Shown in pieces: positions 1 to 10,590 of a DNA stretch of 64,000 bases. The stretch is taken from contig JAGFNK010000100.1 in NCBI GenBank assembly GCA_025769875.1, positions 62,001 to 126,000 on the forward strand, written 5' to 3'. The stretch's first letter is position 1; every line of letters begins with the position of its first letter. This DNA is from Russula earlei (Eukaryota; Basidiomycota; Agaricomycetes; Russulales; Russulaceae). The notes beneath the pieces were generated by a model. The model worked only from the letters and a program-made list of their open reading frames with translations, was not told the DNA's origin and made no database searches. Made by a program: the position numbers and the translations under genes.

Positions 1-180
1 TCAGCCCGCGTGACATGAAGGCTGCGGCGGTTACACGCTGCAACGCGGTAAACCGTGAGCGCAACACATACATAAGGCTGTCAGGTCATTGCTTATTCTC
101 GTCATTGCACAGTGAATGGAAGCAAAGCTTTTGCCATTAAACGGGGGTTGGATAGGGGCGTAAATGAAGTATGTAGGGAG

Positions 181-1557
181 CTAAAGCGCTCCAGGCTCGA
201 TTTCACCCAAAAGCATGGTGCCATCCTTGCTGGCGGTTAGGACTAGAAGCGAACGTCAACTTCCATTCTGTGGCAGGACGACTTTCTTACTGATCGGTTC
301 TTTGGGATGGAAATCCACGGCCGTGACCGTACCCCTGTGCCCGGGCAACTGTCCCACCAAAAAAAAGCGTTATGAAGAGCATCGGACCGAAGGAATAGCA
401 CAACGCACCTTGTACAAAATTTTGGAACTTTCCACGTCCCATATGGTGACGGTTCGGTCTGCTCCTCCGACTGCAACGCGGCGTCCACCATCCTCTTGAC
501 TCCAAGCGCCTCTGAGGAGAGTGTTCTCGAAGCCGGCCGGTGCACCGCTCAGCACGCGATGGACTCGATTCGGTGAAGGTGCGAATGGCCGGATATCGTG
601 AATGATAGTTTGTGATGAGAACGATGGTGAAAGGAGATGAGACCCATTCGGCGATATCGCGAGTCCAGTCGGAGTGTCTACGTGACCACTCAGAACGGAT
701 ACTTCTTCCTGCTTTCGTAAATCTAGGACCTGAACATGGCTTGACAATTGCTGCATCGAGGGATACAAAGGGTCACGCACATGAATTACGTTGTCGAGAG
801 CACCGGCGTAGATTGTCGCGCCATCTGCGCTCCACGCCACGCAAGTCACAGGACAACCCAGTTCGAATACCGCCACAGGGTCCTTCCCCGCTTCATCGCC
901 CCCTTCCCAGACGCGCACGGTACCGTCATCGCTTGCAGAGGCGAGGAGTTCGACACCTGCGCCACCTGCTAGTGTCCGATCGAGGGAGTTGATGATCTCA
1001 CGGTGTGCACGTAGCTTGCGTATGCGTTGCCCCGTGGTCAGATCAGTATATGCAAGGGTGTGGTCCGCCGAAACACTATATAGAAGGGGAGAAAATAGTG
1101 ACCACTGGAGGTCCAGGACGGGCGCTTTGTGTATGGTGGAAAGCAAACCATAGTTGGTGTTAGGAGGGTATGTCCGCCATAATGCTGAACAATCGCGTTC
1201 ATAGGGGATAGCAAGGTCAGGAAGATGAGACATGCGCACAGATTCCCCGATCTGCCGAGCAAGCTGCGATATTTTGCCCGGTAGGATCAAACCTACAACT
1301 CAGAATCTCCGCCTGCCAGAATGCGTCCTTTCAGCGCCCGTGGTGACAGCGCCTTGAAAACGCACCGAATGAGCTCCAGAAAGGCTGACGATTGGGGCCT
1401 CGAGGTTGCTAGTCCGCTTTACAGACCGAACCAGCGCTTTTTGCCTCTCGTCGTTGGACGATGAGATTGCGAGCTGCTGTTTGTTGGCCTCTGGCTCCGA
1501 GGACCGCGCCCGTTTGATAAGGGTACCCTCTTCCTGTGGCGCAGAACGTTTCGCCAT
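181..1557 (-). CDS. U5 snRNP 40 kDa WD40 protein (SNRNP40/Spf38-like)
   Basis: WD40-repeat protein of the U5 snRNP that binds Prp8 in the nuclear spliceosome. The short N-terminal exon starts MAKRSAPQEEG, followed by a basic stretch and an APIVSLSGAH motif. Later exons give successive WD blades (for example LWRTYPPNTNYGLL, VSADHTLAYTDLTTGQ, SASDDGTVRVWEG, VGGADRTVTIWDV). The last blade is assembled over two short introns: LPGHRGTVTAVDFHPKEPI joins ILTASKDGTMLLGEIEP and the stop at 181-183. The N-terminal exon, repeat count and C-terminal LPGH..DFHP..P block fit the SNRNP40 family. It is head-to-head with RRP7, with about 170 bp between start codons, so the two probably share a promoter. The family call is strong; the exon joints were read by eye. 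Confidence 0.85.
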
Positions 1558-1728
1558 ATGTCTGAGAGGTGTTCTTATCTTAATGACACCGAGAAATGTG
1601 GTGTGTGGTGCTTGTCAGAGAAAGCGATTCGACACCGCCACCAACCGAGGCGCAAAGAAGGCGCAAACAAAACACGCGTCCAACCCTTGTTTATGTAATC
1701 CACGGTGTCTCGACAACACCCACCAACA

Positions 1729-2841
1729 ATGCCACAGAAATCCTCGACCGGTACCATCGCCGGATTTCTTCCTCTTCCAGTGCACTATGACCACCACACA
1801 CGGCATATGCTATACATTCGAGCACATGTCCGCGGATCGTCTAAAAACGCCCGTAAGCAGCAATGGCCGGAAGACCGAACGCTCTTCATGGTGAATGTGC
1901 CGCCAGACGCCACAGAGCGAGAAGTTGTGCTGCTCTTCAAGCCATGTGGGACAGTCCAACAAGTGTTCTTTGACGCAGATGGACCAAGCCACTATGCCGA
2001 CTCGGACGCGGAAAGCGACGACGACAACGACGACGCACTGAGCGATGAGAGCGATGCGTCCACCCCTTCGCAGTCTCCGGCTCGCAAAAAACGCAAGACG
2101 GCCGCAAGTTCCACCGGCGGTCCGACAACCGAACCCAACGCCGGACCATCATCACGGGGAAAGCGGCGGCCAAAAGTCGTCCCCCTCCCCGACGTCCCAC
2201 TTCGCACGCTCCGGCGGACGGGCCAGACGGCCCACGTCGTATTCCTAGACGCGTCGTCGTGCGCCCGCGCGCTCGCGCTCGCACGGCGGCAAGACGCCAA
2301 GCCCGTTCCATGGCCCGCGAACGGGGACAAGGACCGGCCTCGCGGCCTGGCGCATTACATCAAGCAATACGAGGCTGCTCGCCCTCCGCTCGACGCGTTG
2401 CGGGACCACGTGGACTCGGCGCTAGCGCGGTTCGATTTCGACGTCGCCGCGCGGAAGGCTGCGCTTCGGCGGGAGTCCAAATACAAGAAAGGGGAGGCGC
2501 TGGTGGATGAGGAGGGCTTTACCCTTGTTGTTCGCGGAGGAGCGTACGGCCAAGCTGTCGGAGGTGGTGTTGGAGTGGCAAGCCGACAGTTCGTGGACGA
2601 ATACGCCAAAGGCGTGCACGGTGGAAGCAAGCGAAAGAGACGCAAGGAAGGGAAAGAGAAGACGGGGTTTTATGCGTTCCAGATTCACGAGACGAAACGG
2701 AACGGTGCGTCTCTGTCCTGTTTGAATTCAGCTCGCCACTCATCGGGAACGACAGCCTTACTGGAACTCAAGAGAAAGTGGGAACAAGACAAGGCAGCCG
2801 TAGAGAAACTGAAGGGATCGAAAAAGTACAGGCCGTACTAG
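1729..2841 (+). CDS. RRP7: Ribosomal RNA-processing protein 7 (Rrp7)
   Basis: Small-subunit processome component needed for 18S rRNA maturation in the nucleolus. The start is taken as the first in-frame ATG (1729). An N-terminal RRM-like segment contains RTLFMVNVPPDATEREVVLLF. An acidic, serine-rich low-complexity insert follows (residues about 90-150), then the diagnostic C-terminal region with GFTLVVRGG, KEKTGFYAFQIHETKRN and ALLELKRKWEQDK. The ORF is open across a 51-nt segment starting GTGCGT and ending ACAG (about 2704-2754). Removing it joins N-A-LLELKRKW as in other Rrp7 proteins, so it is most likely a frame-neutral intron. The gene is divergent from the U5-40K gene. Confidence 0.85.
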   Translation: MPQKSSTGTIAGFLPLPVHYDHHTRHMLYIRAHVRGSSKNARKQQWPEDRTLFMVNVPPDATEREVVLLFKPCGTVQQVFFDADGPSHYADSDAESDDDNDDALSDESDASTPSQSPARKKRKTAASSTGGPTTEPNAGPSSRGKRRPKVVPLPDVPLRTLRRTGQTAHVVFLDASSCARALALARRQDAKPVPWPANGDKDRPRGLAHYIKQYEAARPPLDALRDHVDSALARFDFDVAARKAALRRESKYKKGEALVDEEGFTLVVRGGAYGQAVGGGVGVASRQFVDEYAKGVHGGSKRKRRKEGKEKTGFYAFQIHETKRNGASLSCLNSARHSSGTTALLELKRKWEQDKAAVEKLKGSKKYRPY

Positions 2842-3087
2842 AAGTAGCAGTGCATCGACTTCCATTGATGGAATAAACTCTAAGTTGGTTCTTCTTTGGC
2901 GACCCATCGCATTCCATTACATTATTATCCAGCGTGACCGATCCGTTCTGCAGATCGGGCATCCACCGATCCATATCGGCTGTCCTTAAATATGTCCCGC
3001 GCCCCAAGAACGTTCCCGTTCCCAGTTCGTATTATATCTCCGCCGGGAACTGGATATTAGGGTCAGGCCCAGATCCTCATATCTGGT

Positions 3088-3414
3088 CTAGTTGGTACCG
3101 TGTGATACTTTACCATGCGTCCTCAGGTATTCCAGCGCCTGTACAGAGGCCTCCCGTTTTGCAGCACCCATCGAGGAGCCGTGCCCGATACCAATGTTCA
3201 CGTCCCGGACTATTTCACGAGCGGTGGTGAGCGGTGAGAAAAACAAAACTTTGATGGCATGTCGCAAAAGGCTGGGCTTACAGACAGCAGTTACATGGTA
3301 TATGGTGCCATGCTCCGGTCCCTCTCTCATCGAGGTCCACTTGAAGTCCTTGGTCAAGCTGCCGCCGGGCTGTCCTTGCAGGTAGTTGTTGAGATCACGA
3401 ACGGGATCTGCCAT
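3088..3414 (-). CDS. Small stand-alone dsRBD protein, copy A
   Basis: Encodes roughly 90 residues that are almost only one double-stranded-RNA-binding domain. The first block is DPVRDLNNYLQGQ followed by FKWTSMREGPEHGTIYHVTAV. The second block is NIGIGHGSSMGAAKREASVQALEYLRTHG, the alpha2 part with the G-x-G and KR/A-rich helix. An intron of about 55 nt lies between them (GTAAGC...AATAG) and splits a T|TC codon. The start ATG at 3414 gives MADPVRD; the related copies have a tiny upstream exon, so the true first exon may lie further up. No catalytic domain is visible. It is the first of three same-strand copies within 2.8 kb. RNA binding is inferred from the fold; the role is unknown. Confidence 0.7.
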   Translation of the reverse strand: MADPVRDLNNYLQGQPGGSLTKDFKWTSMREGPEHGTIYHVTAVCKPSLLRHAIKVLFFSPLTTAREIVRDVNIGIGHGSSMGAAKREASVQALEYLRTHGKVSHGTN

Positions 3415-4093
3415 CACGATCGAGGGTCTGTGGATCTGCTTAGCCAAAAAAGGCTGCAAAACACCGCTCTCACAGGTGGGAAACGTACGCACGGGGTTAA
3501 AGTTTGGGGGCGAGAAATTGGTAGGAGCTGGGGAAAACTTTGGCACTCTCCTCGAGCCTTTAAACATCGGTAAACCCCCCCCTCTTATGCTCCGCTAAGC
3601 GCTAACCACTGGCCTTTTGTTTTCGGAGTCCCAGCGGCTGGACAGCGGGAGAGCTGAATCACATTGACCAGATCCTAGACGCCGCGATTGCAATGATTAA
3701 ATATACAGACAGCGCAGGGCAAGCATGAGGCATTGGAATAATAATTTTGTGACAGGAGCCTGCGGTATGAAGCCCCTAAACGGAGACAATGTGGTCATTT
3801 CTCGAAAAACGAGTGTGCCTTGCCAAGCTGCTTCAGGACTTTCTGTACGGAACTCGGGGAATATTGCTGAGTGCAAGTCCTTAGTAGCATGGGCATATCG
3901 CATATCACGGGCATCAAAATGTTGTACGCGTGAGTTTGCTGAGCTCAAACTCAAATACATAAGCACAAACTAAACTCAAACCACAGATGTTACATAAGCG
4001 GATCGCGGAGAGCCGGAGAAAACATTCCAGCTGTCAGGCAGGACTGATGGCCGACTATCGACCATCATTAAACTGGAGAAAAAACTACGTCAT
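3415..4093. other. Intergenic, no gene seen
   Basis: Only short ORFs with no recognisable motif. Contains the putative upstream region of dsRBD copy A and the 3' flank of copy B. Confidence 0.5.
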
Positions 4094-4478
4094 TTATTGT
4101 TGGTCCCCCGAATCGTCGGGAGGGATTCCGTGCGTGCGGAAATACACCAGAGCCTGCACGGCGGCTCCACGTCTGGCGATGGCTTTGGTGTTGCCGATGC
4201 CTGTGCCGACGTTGACACCTCGGACTGAAGTCAGTTGCATCAGCAAAACAGGTTAAGAGAGCCGCCTATGGGAACTCGCTGACAGGAGTAGGTACCATGG
4301 TGCTTGGCCTCGTTATTTGGCCCCGTTTGCACGCTCGTGAAACGCAATAGCGGGACCAAGTTCTCTGGTTTCCTAACCTCTTGCAAAAAGTTGTTAAGGT
4401 CACGAACAGGATCTGGGTGCGGTCAGAAACAAACGAAGGATCGTGAAACGACGGCCGCGCACCTTCCTTGGAGGCCAT
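4094..4478 (-). CDS. Small stand-alone dsRBD protein, copy B
   Basis: Three exons can be assembled. A tiny first exon encodes MASKE. An intron GTGCGC...CACCCAG leads to DPVRDLNNFLQEVRKPENLV and LRFTSVQTGPNNEAKHHGTYS. A second intron splits a T|TC codon before RGVNVGTGIGNTKAIARRG and AAVQALVYFRTHG. The predicted protein has about 91 residues and stops at 4094-4096. The second intron has the same position and phase as in copies A, C and D, and the N-terminal DPVRDLNN motif is shared with A and C. This supports a real, spliced gene family that arose by duplication. It is a dsRNA-binding fold with no other domain; function is not known. Confidence 0.75.
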
Positions 4479-5474
4479 GTCTCGAATGTTGTGAATGATT
4501 CGATGCTGCCGAACGATGGACCTTTCCTGTCTTAAATACGCTGGGTTCGTCCCCACCTCGTGTTGGACGTTGCAGTAGACCTTACAACCCTACATCTCGA
4601 TACAATACATCATGGGGGGGTCGCGAAAACTTCAGTGCAGCTAAGCGAAGGAAGAGGGCAGGGAGATGGTGCACAATGTCTAGCCTAGATGAGCCAACAA
4701 CTAACAGAGAAAGTAGGAGCTTCTGGAGGGCCATGCAGTCCAACAATTCGCGCGTCCCGAGTGCCAGAGAAACGCGGTTCGGTGTTCCGGAGCGGCAGAC
4801 AAGGGCACAAAGTCCTGCTCGTCGCTGATAGGGCGCTTGCGATGTATTGCTCGCTAAACAGCCCGTCCGCCTTCCGTCGGTTCCTGTTTTTTTGTTACTC
4901 AGAGAGCGGGGGTCGAGACCTCCGACTAGCTCAGAAAGAGAAGGTGGAAACGGAGGAACAGCCTGAGAGGTCACGGAGGTCGGGCTCGCAAAAGTCGCCG
5001 AAGAACGCAGCACGGGCAAAAAGCATGTGAAGCAGTGTAGGAGTGGTGTAGGAGTGGCCGTAGTGGTAAGCGAACACGCGTGTCGGGGGTGGGCCGGGTG
5101 GCTCGCGGAGGCCACGTGGCATCTCTCGGTCGATCATTTACATGCATACAGAAGGGTAGCTTGGAAGGCTTTCCGTCCCTGTAGGCTGTGGGTCGGTAGA
5201 ACATTGTATGTGGTAACGGCCCGGAGAGCACGGGGCAACAAATACTCAGTTGAACACTCCATTTTCTTCCTTCCCAGTGCCAAATTCACAACAGCACGCA
5301 TATTCACCAGCCCAAGTCTCAGCCCTCCCTCCCTTCCTAGTCCAGTCGAAGGCTATCTCCCCTGTTCACCAAATCTAGCCCTGATAAAGAAGACGTGTAG
5401 TGTATATTTCCATGAGCGGAGGGTCTATTTACACTGTCATTCTATATGTACAGAAGCATCCTCCAAAGAAAGGG
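4479..5474. other. Intergenic, no gene seen
   Basis: About 1 kb between dsRBD copies B and C. ORFs on both strands are low-complexity and show no family motif. No tRNA and no clear repeat was seen. Confidence 0.45.
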
Positions 5475-5834
5475 CTACTTCCAGATGAGGTCTTCTACGC
5501 GGACGGAATTCAAGTATTGCAGAGCCCTTGTGGCAGCGTCTCTTTTGGCGTTGCCAATGGCAAAACCCTGACCTGATCCAATATTCGTGCCATTGACTGA
5601 GCAGTTCAGCAACACAGTCCTTAATGAGACTGGACAGACTCACGTTTAGCGATGGCATAGTGAATTTTTTGGTGATCAGGACCATCCTTGTCCAGGGACC
5701 ACGAGAAATAGGGTGTGAGGTTGCCCCTTGGGTGGCCCTGGAGGAAGTTGTTCAGGTCGCGTACAGGATCGCGCTCTGATTGCCCGGGTGTCAATTCCTG
5801 GGTCGCGAGATGGATGGAAGTGTTCCTTACCCAT
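5475..5834 (-). CDS. Small stand-alone dsRBD protein, copy C
   Basis: First exon is only ATGG, followed by an intron starting GTAAGG and ending CAATCAG, which gives MERDPVRDLNNFLQGHPRG in frame. The second block reads NLTPYFSWSLDKDGPDH and IHYAIAK. A second intron (GTGAGT...GCTCAG) splits a C|TC codon at the family position. The last exon gives NGTNIGSGQGFAIGNAKRDA and ATRALQYLNSV, ending LIWK and a stop at 5475-5477. The G-x-G and AKRDAA residues fit the alpha2 region of dsRBDs. It is tandem with A and B on the same strand. The exon model rests on reading-frame continuity and on similarity to the other copies. Confidence 0.72.
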
Positions 5835-7057
5835 GATGTATTGTGGTAGGCGGGTCTATGGGGGGGGAGGTTTCGTGTTGAGTGTGTATGGTTCTTGCTA
5901 CGATCATACCCATTAAATACGCTGAGGGGCACCACTTGCGGCCACTATCCATGCCGATCCCTAGTACAACAACTCGGGGAGGCGCTTGTGCCCCTCAGAG
6001 CCCAACACTCCAGTATTCGTAGAAATATATGCCTCCAAAGTCCGGGAAACCTCACACTGCGCTTAGTTACCCAGGCAATGCGATGCATGCAAGTAAGACT
6101 TCCGCCGGGTGCCAATACACATGCCCTGAACCCATCACGAAGAGTCACAGAACAACAATTCCAGAATTTGAACCCGTTGATCGGTCCCCGGGAAAAGCGG
6201 AGCGCTCTGTGCTGTGATCTGAAAGAAAGGAAAATAGCGGTGCAGAGCCGTCCTGATAGAGTGTGATATGGATGATGGATACTGCAGCGTACCTGTGAAG
6301 CATCACTCCGGAAGGATGGCAAACGCGGAACGTACGTACATCTTTGATCTTGTTGTAAAGGTTCGCTGACAAGAGAGCCATGCCGTGGTCATATTCCCCG
6401 TCAGGATCTTTGTCTTGTCGATCTTCACGTATCCCCCGTCCCGACGATCCGGATAATGGTAACGAGACAAAAACAGAGGAGGGAATGTCTGGGCGATTGC
6501 GGGGTTCGTTACTGGAAGGATAGTACGCTAGCTGAAATGATGCCAAAGGTTGATCGGTACTTTGTTCGAAATTTGGAATAAACCGATAATAGAACAACGC
6601 ACTTGGCGTCGTGAGGGACTTGCAAATGTTGGGTGGGGGGCTGTATTGATGTTGATCTGCATTGTAGGGAGGGAGATAGCGGTTTCTGAGTCATGGTAAC
6701 GCTGATCCCTACATCTGTACTTGAGGTGGCGAGGCTTCGCACGAGCAAATGGACGCATGTTCAATTACGACAGGCAAATCACAAATGACAAGCCAAAGAC
6801 CCGTTCGACGTCCAGGTTAGCCAAGGCATGCACGCCCCCCAGAACTCACAATGCATGATTGCGGCAGGTCTGTCTGAAAGAGATAGAGTCATTCTTATTA
6901 CATAGTATTGCGGGTGCTCGAATCAAAATCCAACGCAACAACCACCTAATAGGATCTAGTATGTTATGACCCCAACCACAACCCCATTGGAACAACAAGG
7001 CTCACCGAAACGGGTTAGCAAAGCCTCTGGGCTGCCTCATTCCATCAAAAATTCTGT
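5835..7057. other. Intergenic or unrecognised; possible minus-strand coding fragments
   Basis: Minus-strand ORFs near 6145-6597 and 6509-6764 have coding-like stretches (for example HGMALLSANLYNKIKD) and possible splice sites. No family was recognised and no convincing joined model was found. It is left as unassigned sequence. Confidence 0.3.
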
Positions 7058-7740
7058 TCATTCTTCATAGCTCGGCGGTGCATCGATTGGTGTGCCCCCT
7101 CCTCGTGATGGAGCAGGCAGGGGCGATGGATACGCGGCTGACGACTGGATCAGAAGTCGTTGACAAAGAAACGGAGACATCCTACGGAGAGTTTCCTCCT
7201 CATCTCTCATCTGTCGTTTCATGTACACAGCGCGCTCGCGCGTCTTCTCCAACAAACTGACGAATTGAAAGATGCCCTGGTTCTTCAAGCGGATCTCGGA
7301 CTTGGTGCCGGAAGTAAGTCCCCCGCTGGAGGCCGGCCTAATATCGATAGAAACGTAGTTGGAACCCAGGTACGGCTGTTCAAACCTTGCGGATAATATA
7401 GAAGGGAGCGGTAGTGATAGGGTGTCGAATCCTGTGCTTCCGCCGTCACTGTTGGAGGAGACAAAAAGCAACTGGGGATCCACATTCCATGAGTTTCACT
7501 CTTCTTAACAGAGGTACTAGCTTCGGAAAGACTTACTCGTTGATCCGTCAGAAACAGCTTTCCCGTCCCAATCAATGTCCGTCCCCCACCCGACCCACCG
7601 GAGGTTGAAGCACCGGTTGGAGGGGTGTCTGGGATGATAAGGGAAACCTCTGCCCCCGATTCTACGGTCATCACTGTAATCTCCCCAGGTAGAGGCACTG
7701 GAACACGATCAGCATTTAGCATTGTCCAGTTGAGAGCCAT
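7058..7740 (-). CDS. WBP2-like GRAM-domain protein with C-terminal PPxY
   Basis: Two exons. Exon 1 starts MALNWTMLNADRVPVPLPGE, typical of WW-domain-binding protein 2, and runs to GKLFLTDQR. An intron of about 55 nt (GTAAGT...CCCCAG) follows. Exon 2 begins LLFVSS, contains the GRAM continuation LPLPSILSARFEQPYLGSNY and a coiled segment, and ends in a PPSYEE motif and stop. The GRAM domain binds phosphoinositide or protein surfaces. The PPSY motif would bind a WW domain, for example of a Rsp5/NEDD4-type ubiquitin ligase. The start is chosen at MALNW because the family begins there, although the frame is open slightly further up. Its 5' end lies about 115 bp from the tRNA. Confidence 0.82.
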
Positions 7741-7855
7741 CGCGGAAGTTGGATATGGTTTGATTGATACGTGGTACCATGGCACCATCTCTAGAGAGAG
7801 GCTTATCAATTTAATCACTGGCGTCTATAGACAAAAAGAGTATTTCAGCAGTCAA

Positions 7856-7938
7856 GGCTACCTGGCGCAATGGTAGCGCGTTTGGCTTCGATTGCCAGCG
7901 GCACCAAAAGGTTGCAGGTTCGAGTCCTGCGGTGGTCA
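7856..7938 (+). tRNA. tRNA with 11-nt intron, anticodon read as TCG (Arg)
   Basis: Full cloverleaf: 7-bp acceptor stem GGCTACC/GGTGGTC (two G-U pairs), D arm GCGC/GCGC with loop AATGGTA, anticodon stem TTTGG/CCAAA, T arm GCAGG-TTCGAGT-CCTGC, discriminator A, then a T6 terminator. The space between the anticodon stem halves is 18 nt, so an intron of about 11 nt must sit after position 37. That leaves loop CT-TCG-A/A and anticodon TCG. The D arm and the AGGTT variable loop resemble tRNA-Trp, but CCA does not fall at 34-36 in this folding, so identity is the less certain part. Confidence 0.75.
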
Positions 7939-8120
7939 TTTTTTACTACCTCTGAAATTGGTGAACCATCATTCTCCACTGGACGCGTATGGACTTTGGG
8001 ATAGAAGGGTAATTGTCCAAGAGTCTTTCCAGCATGATTAGGTGAGGTGACAGTTCATTTGTTCAAAGGGTGTTCTACACGTGACCTTTCTCCAGCGCGT
8101 CGCGGGCAGACACGACTTTA

Positions 8121-10590
8121 ATGCTCACACAGGACAGTCACTTCTACCATTCTGAGCACGGGTATAATCTTCAATTGAACGCCACGGACATGCATAAAGC
8201 CATGTCTCAACACTCCTCCAATCCCCTCGAACTTCCTTCCTCAGATGTTCGAAACAGGGCTGCATTGCACAGATATCGCAAAGCTCGGGCAATGGCCGGA
8301 AATCAACGCGACTCGGACGAGCCAGAGGACGAGCTCGAGGTTTCTGACCTTAAAAGTTATCAGAGACACATCGCAGGGCTTCTCCAAGACCGGCCGGCTG
8401 CACACGCCCGGTATACCAAGCTCAGGACTACGGGTTCAGAAGTACTTATTGACCTGGACGAAGACATGGATGGTGACAAGGGGCAAGATAACGATGAGGA
8501 AAATAGCGACGAGGATGATAGTTCAATGGACGCGGACGCAGATGCGGAGGTTGACGAGGAAATGACGCTGTACCTCAAGTCGCGAGAGGAGCGGGAGGAG
8601 ATTGAGCGCGAAATCGCAGATCTCGAAGAGGCCGTCCCTTCCATCACGCAAGACTACAAACTTATCGACCGCCTTGGCACCGGTACATTTTCGTCGGTAT
8701 ACAAAGCACTCGACCTCGGTTATCACGAAAAATGGGACAACGGTGTTTGGCATGGATTGCACCCCGCCGCGTCGTCCGCGCACTACCAGTCGTTGCCGCG
8801 GCAGCCCGGCACCAAAGTGTTCGTCGCAGTGAAGCGCATATATGTTACCAGCAACCCGGAGCGAATACGGAACGAAATCTCCATCCTGGAAACCTGTCGG
8901 GGTGCACGGCACGTGTCACAGCTCATAACTGCGTTTCGACAAGACGACCAGGTCGTCGCGATCATGCCCTACCTCCCGCACGAGGACTTCCGCGTACGTA
9001 CAGGTGTACTGGAGTGGGCCTCGCCGTTTCAACGGTCTTGAATTAAACCTTTACAGTTATTTTACCGCACACTCCCCATAGCTGGGATCCGGACGTATTT
9101 CAGGTGCATGTTTCGTGCTTTGCGGGACATTCATGCGCGGGGCATCATCCATCGCGACGTCAAGCCTGCCAATTTTCTCTTCGACCCTCATAGGGGAGTA
9201 GGAACGCTAGTAGATCTTGGCCTGGCATGCGTGGGTGCTTACCTTTCCGTGAGAATTGGGGATTGAAGGGATGGCCCATTTGTTTAGCGCATGGGCATGG
9301 ACCCTCCTGTGCACTACGGAAAATGTCTCCACACTGGACCGACAAGGGAACACGCACATGGCCGAATACGGCGAGCAGCGGAATACAACTCTGACTTTGT
9401 CAAAAGGAAACAGAAAGACGCACGGATGCGCAGCGGATGGACGTCCGATCGGGTAGGTTATCTAGAGAAGGATACAAGGTATGTGTACAACGCCGCACTA
9501 TCGCCTGGGTTTCACTTGATTCACAGACCTCAATCGAAAGCTAATCGAGCAGGCACCCGAGGTTTTCGCGCGCCAGAGGTACTCCTGAAGTGTAATGAAC
9601 AGACTGGGGGTCCGTCAAAAACGTGCCTCATCACCGGTGCTCAACTTTGCTGACTACACGTGTTTCATTAGCAATCGACGTGTGGTCCGCGGGCATGATT
9701 CTTCTCTTCTTCTTGAGTGGAAAGTTCCCCCTTTTCCAGTCGAACGACGACGTCGAGGCACTATTAGAGTTAGCGTGCATCATCGGGCGCCGCAAGATGG
9801 AGATAACAGCAACGCTACACTGTGAGCGCGTGTCAGAAGCCCCTGTGTGGCAATTTATTAATTGGATCTCACAGCCCGGACATTCACAACAAATATCCCA
9901 TCCATCACGCAAGAAGGAAAACCCTGGCGTGAATTCGTGGAGACCTTGAATCCGAAGCTGCGGGAGCAACCGGAAAGTGCCTTGGGCCCGAACCCCTACA
10001 GCCTGAACGAGGCATCATCTGGAGGGGGTTCGTACGCCCCTCCTCCTCCGTCCTCGTCACCAGGCGCAGACACGGCCATACGCGAGACGCGCTTGGCGTC
10101 TCCACATGTAGACGATGTGCAGGATCACGAGACCGGTGTGGAACAAGCGCTCGATCTGCTCGAGCGTCTGTTGCATCCCGAGTCGATCAAGCGTATCACG
10201 CCGCGGCAGGCACTATATCACCCATTTCTGCGGGAGAGTGAAGGCGACGATGCGTTCTTTCCTCATCCATTCGGGGAGGGTGTCTGCGGAGAGTGGCACT
10301 TTGTTGATCCGGTCACGGAGGAGTTTCGAGTGCGGATCCGGACGGAAGAGGGAAATACGAGCGTGATAGCGGTGATGGCGGGCCAGGGCATGGCCATGGG
10401 AGACGAGCCGTGTGAGTTTCATCGGACGGAGGACTTTTCAACAAAAGTCTGTAGAGGAGTAACGAGGGATCGAACCCTGGATGAGTGTGAGAATGAGTAC
10501 CCGTTGTGCCACGTTGCAATGTTGCCCCGACTAAGGCTGCCCCCTGCCACCCACCACCAATGTCTCGTTCAATGTCTGCAAAGTAAATGA
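8121..10590 (+). CDS. CDC7: CDC7/Hsk1-type cell-cycle protein kinase
   Basis: Serine/threonine kinase (DDK catalytic subunit) that fires replication origins by phosphorylating MCM. Six exons were read. Exon 1 to 8993 has an acidic N-terminus, the glycine loop LGTGTFSSVY and VAVKRI. Exon 2 (9055-about 9230) has HRDVKPANFLFD and VDLGLAC, where DLG replaces DFG as expected. Next is the Cdc7-type insert with GRIRRAAEYNSDF. Then RANRAGTRGFRAPEVLLKC follows with AIDVWSAGMILLFFLSGKFP, and the C-lobe ends with RITPRQALYHPFL and a GEWHF tail. The final ATG-proximal start could be 8121 or MSQHSSN (8202). The last 150 nt run through a tRNA-like segment, so the stop at 10588-10590 is uncertain. Confidence 0.85.

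Noticed and set aside
6145..6764. Minus-strand ORFs as a fifth dsRBD copy
   Set aside because: No LNNFLQ or G-x-G/AKR block was found in any frame, and the intron position is not conserved.
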